From: Cytidiella melzeri
Taxonomy: Eukaryota; Basidiomycota; Agaricomycetes; Polyporales; Irpicaceae
Assembly (NCBI GenBank): GCA_022592445.1
Contig: JABYQR010000182.1
Location: 1 to 64,000, forward strand
Direction: 5' to 3'
Length of the DNA stretch: 64,000 nucleotides
Every line of letters begins with the position of its first letter. Position 1 is the stretch's first letter. A program made the position numbers and the translations under genes. A model generated the notes under the pieces. That model did not search any database, was not told the DNA's origin, and saw nothing but the letters and a program-made list of their open reading frames with translations. Positions 57,083 to 64,000 of this stretch are shown here, in pieces.

Positions 57083-57607
57083 TAGGAAAAGACGCGGCGA
57101 AGCGCCGAATTCGTAGCTACGGATCGTTTTGACGCTGGTTTGTTTCAACCGTTGCACCGCGTTCCAAATTGGGAAGGTTTCATTGTTCTGTTCGTCTTAC
57201 GCTATACCAGTAAAACCAGAGTAGCTGGATATCGCATCCCTGTAATTGTATTAGTTGCTCAGACCGCCTAGGGCTTCGCATCAATAGTACCACTCAAAAC
57301 GGTCTCGGTTTCCAATTTCCAGTTGTCAATACTATTCATCGTATGCCTCATGCCATATGTTGTCTTATGCCTGACTAGCCATAACATCGAAGTAGCGACA
57401 GAATGACAGAAGTGCCCGTGCAAAATTGCAATCAGACGCTACTTTACCATGCCGGAAACAATATCAGACTAACGAGATCTATGCAAGTAACAACGACAGC
57501 CATGCATACTCATCTGCCTGCAACTGATGATCCACATGAGTAAAAACCCCATCAGTACTAGGCTTGTTATCGTCGGACTGTCAACATACATTGAGACAAT
57601 GTGCTTC
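57083..57607. other. Intergenic stretch between convergent genes
   Basis: No supported feature. Confidence 0.5.
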
Positions 57608-58433
57608 TTATAATTCCCTCCGCTCTCCAGGCTTGACCGCATCTGGGCTGCTCGGCGCCGGATGTTGCATGAGCTTATGCTCTATCCATTCGAACGCAAA
57701 ATCCGTCACATGCTCAACAGGCTTGTCAAAAAGGTACGGCAATACCGGGACGATGGCAAGGCCAGTCACAGTTGGCCCCCAGGTCTTCAAACGGGGATTT
57801 TGCACGTTGGTGAATGCCTTCTTAGCTTGCTTGACAGCGGTATGAATCGTGAACGCAGGTAAAGCCCTGTAAGAAAGAGAGTAGTAACAGTATGAGCATC
57901 ATAATCAAGAGAAACGGAGGCATTGAGACATACATAGACGCCACCGACTGGAATACAGCACGCTTGACTGCTACCATGCCCACTCGCGTTGGCTCAGAGA
58001 AGTTCGCGGCCTCTAGAGGTGTTGGGCGTTGCCGATATGCCTTGTACGACTCATAGCCAACATCTCTGTCACACGCAAGCACCACACACTCCGTGTATCA
58101 ACATGGGGTTATAGAAGAGAGCACGCATGGGCTCACCCGCCAAGATACATCCACGAAATCCCGTACGCCGCTGTGACAATTGCAGGTGGGACGACCGGCC
58201 TGAACGCCTCACCAACATCACTAGTCTACGTGTCAATTCGTCTCTGTGCACAATAGAAGATGCCTGAAACGAAGACGTACGTATGCGATGTATCTGGTTC
58301 CTGCCCGCAACGCTGTCCTCAATCGAGCACCATACGCCATGTAACGAACGTCGGAATCTGTGCTGTCCACATTGTGATCCGCGAGTTCCTTGACGGTATC
58401 CGTCGCTTTTTGTACTGTTGTGGTTTCTGGCAT
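57608..58433 (-). CDS. MTP18: Mitochondrial fission process protein 1 (MTP18)
   Basis: MTP18 is an inner-membrane protein that promotes mitochondrial fission. The start at 58433 gives MPETTTVQKATDTVKELADH. Spliced blocks give VRYMAYGARLRTALRAGTRY, then TSDVGEAFRPVVPPAIVTAA and YGISWMYLGG (one membrane segment), VGMVAVKRAVFQSVASM, ALPAFTIHTAVKQAKKAF and LKTWGPTVTGLAIVPVLPYL, ending with FDKPVEHVTDFAFEWI. The SDVGEAFRP and TWGPTVTGLAIVP motifs are hallmarks of the family. Introns fall at about 58206-58280, 58065-58135 and 57860-57935. Confidence 0.88.
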
Positions 58434-59019
58434 CGTCGACGCTGCTGTTCAAGCTCGCTCACGGTGGAAGGCAAAGAAACAGGACTTAAGATATGCTCAA
58501 AGGATGGTGGTGGGACAATATGCCATCAAAGCGGCTCGGAGAGGTGCGGAAGTTGTTGCTGTGTCACCTTCGTTGAGTCATTACTCGAAAGTCGGACGAG
58601 TCCAAAATTCAAACGTCAAATTCTCAAAGCTGATGCTTCACGCTCGAGCTGCAAGTCCAGAAAGAGTATTACTGTCTGGTTTTGTAAAATAGATATATAT
58701 AACACGGTATGTATGAAGTGGATCTATGACTAGCATAACGTATGCGATGATGATAATGATGATGAGAGAATCCTTGTTGACGATGCAAAAAAAACAGAGT
58801 TGAGAAGAGGAGACGAGGTACTACCCTGGACGGATGAGTCGCGGACCAATAGAGCCCGATGGAGGCCACGTACGCCGTGGAATTAGCCACCGAAGTGAAT
58901 GGGAAGGGATGACCTATGTATGCAGGTGACCCACCATAGGGACTGTGCGAAAGGAAGAGTTATTCAAGGGGTCAAATTGTCTATCAGCCAGTTCAGTTTA
59001 TCCAAATTCACATAGCCTA
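58434..59019. other. Intergenic stretch
   Basis: No supported gene; a GATGATGATAATGATGATGA stretch at about 58745-58765 is the only simple repeat. Confidence 0.5.
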
Positions 59020-61103
59020 TCATGACTCCCCAAGGCGCGCTCTCTTCGACACATGTGCGTCCGACCCTTCGTCGTCATCGTCGTCGACAACAATGATAGG
59101 TGAACCCGGGCCCTCCTGTTCAATTGGGGATGGCTGCAGTGACGCCATAGGAGGGTGAGCCGTCGCAGGGACTGTCGTTGGTATCGCAGGTGTGCTCGTC
59201 TGTCCTTCAGAGCCAGGTGTAATACGTATCGGTAGAGGAGTAGTGGTAGAAAGACCATCTCCCGTTGCGATTGGGCGTGAGACTTGAGGAGCACCGCCGC
59301 GCAACTTCTTCACTCGTCCTTTTACACGTCCTCGGCCGCCCTCCGCACGTAGCTTTTCCTTGTAGAAACGCACGATATAGCCTTGAAGAATCTCCAAAGC
59401 CTTCTGGGCGCCAAGACCCTCGAGATCGCGCACTTGCTCTGGCGTAAGGTGCGAGAAAATAGCCGGGTTGAGGATCAGGGAATTTTGGTGCAGCACGATA
59501 GGTTTGACTTCTGCGGGATTACAGGATGAGTCCGGTGAAGACGAAGGAACCGGGCCGATGATTATCGGAAGTCTGACAGAAGGAGGAATAGGGGGTATAG
59601 ACGATGGCGCTTGTGAGGAGGCTGACGCTTGTGGCGGATTGAAGGTTTGTGCCTGATGTGAGCTGGGTTGTACGCTAGAGGTGACGGAATGAGCTGGTGC
59701 AAAGGACGTTAAAGTTGATGTGTGCTGTGACTGCGGTGGATGAGGTATTGCTGCTGGCGTAGGCTCGACTTTGATAGGGATTGTGGTCGTGAGCGGAGGT
59801 GCTGACACGTTCGTGCTGTGGAATTCTCGTTTCACGAGGGGAGCGGAGGTTAGGGGAGGGGGTAAAGGTGTCCCTTTCGGTTCACCTTTCACACTTCGTC
59901 GAAGCGGCGGCCCAAGCAAAGCGGTATCTTTGCCCTTCTTGCTGAAGAGTTTGCCCTCTGCTTGCTTACGGGCATCCTGTTCCTCGAATAGATGCTCGTG
60001 TTGTGGGTCTACGGACCACAACGCGCCCTTCCCTTTCTCATCTGGGCCACGTTCTAACTTCTTGAACGCACGATTGGATGATAGGTTATGCCTAACAGAG
60101 CTCTGAATCATATAGAGAACAAAACACCACATTGAGTCGCATTATACAAACGTATATGATGCATGTCACACACCTCCCAATCTTTTTCAGAATACTTGTA
60201 CCATTCGTGGGTATCTTGAATCCATTGACAGATGTCCTGAAGAGAACCCCGCCCTCCGAGGGCTTTGATTGCACGATAAGAGAGTTGCGCGTACGTATAT
60301 TGCGGCTTTGGTGGCATGTCATCTGGTTGAACGCGAGGCAAAGCATCCGTCGTGTCCGCTTTCTTGCGCTTCTTGTTCGACTTGTTGCGTGAAATCGAGT
60401 TGGTATTAGGTAATGACGGTTCGAGGAGTGGGGGTACTTTCTTCGGTGGCAAGGCTTCATCGACGGCTGCTGCTGGCGGAGAGCAAGGTGGAATGGAGGA
60501 CGGCGGAGATATAGAAGTCACATCCAGAGACGTAATGTCCACTGAAGGGGAGCGACGACGATTCCCTGCGGAGGAATGGGAAGACGGAGAGGGAGAATCT
60601 TCGGGAAGCGCAATGGGAGGCGGGAGGACGAAGTGAAATGTGCGCGACGCAATCTGTATTTGCGACCTAGGGATTGTTTGAGACGGGTTGAGAAACTTTG
60701 AAACAAGAGTGACATACCTATCCCCTAGGGAGACCCTACTTCCGCTTCCCGACCAGACACCATCGACCCAAGCACCGTTCCTCCCAACAACGACAAGAAC
60801 GAACCGCTCCTCCTCTTCATCGTATTCGATTCGTGCGTGAAGCCGCGATACGCTCTTGAGAGGTCCAAGATCGACATCTACTTGAGGATTGTCGGAAGAC
60901 GATGCGGTATTCGATGGGATGCAACGTCGGCCTATGGTGACGTTTAAAGTCTGAAGGTAGTAGGTGAAACTGGGGAAGACAAGGCTGTAGTATGCGCTAA
61001 TCTTGTCAGGAGAGAACTCTTGCATGGCGTCGTCAGCATTGTGAACGACAGAAGCCGCGTTGTTGAGGGTATCCTGGGCGTTGTGGGCGACGGCAGTGGC
61101 CAT
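59020..61103 (-). CDS. FHL1: FHA-forkhead transcription factor, Fhl1-like
   Basis: Fhl1 sits on ribosomal protein gene promoters and responds to nutrient signalling in yeasts. The start at 61103 gives MATAVAHNAQDTLNNAASVV. The FHA domain covers LNVTIGRRCI, KSVSRLHARIEYDEEEERFV and VVGRNGAWVDGVW, continuing after an intron (about 60666-60718). A disordered link is followed by the forkhead domain: PKPQYTYAQLSYRAIKAL, GSLQDICQWIQDTHEWYKYS and, after an intron at about 60108-60190, SSVRHNLSSNRAFKKLERGP. The long C-terminal region is rich in Pro and Ser and ends DDDDDEGSDAHVSKRARLGE. Order FHA then forkhead is specific to Fhl1. Confidence 0.88.
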
Positions 61104-61372
61104 GGTAGTGGTGAGCTCGAAAGCAGCTGTACGGCAGAAATGACTAGAGAGCCATCCGTTTTGGGTCAAGCGGCACGCCGGAACGCCGGGACGCCGGATT
61201 CGGAGCGCCTTATGGTTCGAATTGTGTACCGTCGCATGTTGCACAGCATAGGGAGAACCTGACCCTGCTCGAGCATGACCTGAATGCTATCAATTCCAAG
61301 GTTTCATATGTACACGTAGATGATAATATTCTACAGACTCTCTTAGCCAACCCAGAGCTCAGCACGATCGCC

Positions 61373-64000
61373 TCACCACCTGTTACCGCGACCACGTCCG
61401 CCTCTGCTGGAATCATTACCATATGCTCCCCGTGTGTTACTGTTGTAATGCTGTGGCTGGTGATCGCCGTGGCCGCCATAAACGCCAGAGCTCCCGCCCC
61501 CTCCGTAGCCTTGACCTCTGCCATAGCCTTGGCCTCCCCCGTATGTTGCAGGACCCTGTCCACCCTCATACCCACCGCCGTGCCCACCGACGCCACCTCC
61601 ATATCCACCATATCCTCCTCCTCTTCCTCTCCCACTGCCACCACGGCCGCTGAAGGATTGTCCAACACCACGAGAATCCTCGTAAGAGCTCCCGTAAGAG
61701 TTGTTGTGCGTGTTATTGTTGTTCCTCGGCGGGCCGCCGCGACTACCCCTGCTGCCACCACGATCGTAGCCATATCCATCTTGGCTTCCCCCCCGTCCGC
61801 GACCACCGTAACCAGTCTGCTGGTAGGGCTGATGCTGCGACTGATAGCTCTGGTAATATTGATATGACTGCGCCTGTTGGGGAGGCTGCTGGTATGATGA
61901 GCGGTTTTCCCGTTGGTAGGAATTGTCGTAGCCACTCTGCGATCGCTGCCAGTCGTTGCGCCCATTGTAATCACGGTTCCCGTTCCCGTTTCCGTATCCG
62001 CCTCGCCCGCTATCCTGATAACCACCTCTTCCGCGGCCACGCCCGCTCCGACGAGCGTTCTCGCGATCAGCCTCAGTCAAAACGGGGCGAGGACGTCTGA
62101 CTCCCGGCAAAAGTACGGAGCGATGCGGCGTTACTTGCTTGGGGAAGAAATACAGAGCAGAAAGCGAGCGGTCTCCTTTGATGTCAGGCAAGTCAACCGC
62201 GGCCAGAGGGCAAATGTATGTCGAGCCAGGAACACATTCTGGATTAGGGAGCATGCTACCGCTCATGCCTCGACTGGCTTTTACGTTGATTGGGACTGGC
62301 TGCAACGCATATAAGTGAGAATACGCATATGCATCGGGGACTGGACTGACCTCGTCGTTTTTGCGCTTGCCATAAAGTGCTTCCATTGATGGATACAGAG
62401 GATTCTCCTCCCCAGCGAGGAGCACATCGTTGCCCCATCGGTTTCGCCGTTTCTCTTCATCAGTGAGATTTGTATAACCCGGACCCATCGCGTCCAGAAG
62501 ACGCGTCTCGTCTATGAACGGCAGCAAAGCGACACCTTGCCACGCCATCCGTTTACCATTCATATCTATCTCGAACGTTTCGGGGTAGAAGTCAATTATA
62601 GGAGATTCCGTACTTGTCATCAAGTCATGAAACACAGCGGGAATGTGTTGTCGACTGCAGGGCGAAGGTGTGAAAGACAACTCATGAAGAGACAGAGACG
62701 AGTAACGTACCTTGCGGCTGGAAAAACCCCCATCAATTGCTCGAACGGCTTGAACGGTTCACCAATGTCGAACGTGAGCTGTAGTGGCGGAAGATCTTCA
62801 AAGTCCTTTGCAAATGGCGCAAAGTGGTAGGGATAATACCACTGCCATGAGGGGGTCTGTGATGTGATGTTGGTCAGTCTCAGCAAATTTCCAAAATGAG
62901 ACGAAACACATACGCCTTGATAGTAATAGCTGAGAACCCATGCCATGCCTTCAACATACTTGGTAGTGATCCTGTTAGCGTAACAAACAATGTAAGCGAT
63001 GAACAAATCTTGTTGAACGGCTGAAACGTACTGTTTTCTGAACTCGTGGTCGGCGGGCCCAATGCCGAACTTCTGCGAATAGTAGCGGTCCCTGTAGCCG
63101 GGTTCCCAGAATCTGGCAGAAATTCAGTCAAAGCCCGACAATTGAGCTACGTTAAACTTGCTTAACAGTATCTTCCTGATCCACAGTGCCGTCGGCATTA
63201 ACCTTTAACGCGTAGGAAACTGCTTTATTAGCGTCCGCTGGCGCGTCGTCGTCATCGTCGATATCAGCTTGAAGCTCAATGGTATCTTCAACATCGATGG
63301 CGGCATCCTCTTGCGTGACTTCCTCGTGCTTGCGCTTGACGCCTTGTGGGGACAATTGTACAGCTAGCGTCTCACTGGAATCCACCAACGTAGACTTCTC
63401 CGCGGTCTTTATAGGCAGCCGTTGAGCCTGCGCATCTACGTTCATGGTGTTGCCCAACCCTGAAATATCCGGATCATCCACGTTCGTTGGAGGCTCAACA
63501 GCTGGTGCAGGCACAATGTTAGTCTGCTCTAGGTTTTGTGCAGGTATAGCTGGCGTAGGAGTAGACGTACACGATGAAGCAGACTTCTTCACCGGGGCAA
63601 GTCCAGCAAGCTCAGCTTTCAAGACTTCCGCGGCACTCATGTTCGCCAAACGGATGGCTCGACGATTTGCCACAACATCGTGATTCGAACCGGCAAGAGC
63701 TTGAGCTGCCAAGGGGGCGTTGCGCGCTGTTTCTGCGTCCTTCGCCCCTCCAAGACCGATACTGTCCGCATTGGCGGCGAACGTCCCTGCTATACGAGGC
63801 GGTTCGGTCAGTCCTAGGGAAGCCGCGGGCCCAAAGTGTCCATTGGCGAGGTGCTCTCTCTCAATCTTCCGACGCTTCGCGTTCTGGTCCTGACGTTCTT
63901 CCGCTACATATGTGGATCTCAGCTCGCCATGGATAATATCTCTTTCTTAGACACCAGACACACCTTCACGCCTGCGCCGGAAGATCTCATCTTCGCGCTT
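61373..64000 (-). CDS. RAT1: Nuclear 5'-3' exoribonuclease Rat1/Xrn2, C-terminal part (runs off right edge)
   Basis: Rat1 degrades uncapped nuclear RNA, processes rRNA and drives torpedo termination of Pol II. The N-terminal catalytic half lies outside the window. Visible blocks are [12 protein letters not shown] and QNAKRRK at the right edge, the linker with [20 protein letters not shown], a disordered acidic stretch, then [56 protein letters not shown] and, after introns, [20 protein letters not shown] and [12 protein letters not shown]. The C-terminal tail of about 200 residues is an RGG and Tyr-Gln rich low-complexity region ending GGRGRGNRW. The [12 protein letters not shown] linker and the nuclear character favour Rat1 over Xrn1. 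Confidence 0.92.

Noticed and set aside
61423..61867. Plus-strand ORFs of 76 and 139 codons
   Set aside because: Antisense to the RGG tail of RAT1.

Overview
The window is nuclear DNA of a filamentous basidiomycete, most likely an Agaricomycete. Genes are split by many short GT-AG introns of about 45-65 bases, lie 0.2-0.6 kb apart on both strands, and encode fungal proteins such as the aminoadipate-pathway enzyme LYS12, Cwc21, Kcs1 and Rat1. Two DUF6589-type genes, a family I associate with mushroom-forming fungi, fit the same picture. I cannot name the species.

The left 19.3 kb is accessory DNA. A DUF6589-type gene on the minus strand (1-10915, cut by the window edge) is interrupted by a full-length Ty3/gypsy chromovirus (1191-9547) with 725/724-base LTRs, a perfect TGCTC target duplication, a chromodomain integrase and an 11-base primer site complementary to the predicted start of its own transcript (Tf1/sushi-type self-priming). 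Next to it, a 6,946-base segment (11432-18377) is bounded by equal-length 119-base inverted repeats that are directly flanked by a 9-base direct repeat. It holds a second DUF6589-type gene (plus strand, six exons, one in-frame stop) convergent with a complete RecQ-family helicase gene (minus strand). I propose it as a candidate undescribed mobile element. A small TA-flanked inverted-repeat element (18530-19261) follows.

From 19.9 kb to the right edge the window is ordinary gene-dense housekeeping DNA: a conserved fungal protein of unknown role, SND2/TMEM208, a SNAPC4-like protein with 4.5 Myb repeats, a protein with nine SUMO-consensus motifs, LYS12, tRNA-Leu(CAG), a WKF-domain protein, ARL1, CDT2, HEM1, ARG8, CWC21, TAF8, FMN1, an ABHD4/5-type lipase, mitochondrial uS11, QCR9, KCS1, an uncharacterised 677-residue protein, MTP18, FHL1 and RAT1 (runs off the right edge). 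The genes do not form one pathway. Several serve mitochondria (LYS12, HEM1, ARG8, uS11m, QCR9, MTP18) and others serve nuclear RNA and transcription (SNAPC4, TAF8, CWC21, FHL1, RAT1). Some neighbours share short divergent promoters.

The uncharacterised gene at 55 kb is unusual. Its first 200 or so codons and its promoter lie in a CpG-poor, AT-rich island with an 11-base inverted repeat at its two edges, as if a transposon had donated the 5' end of the gene.
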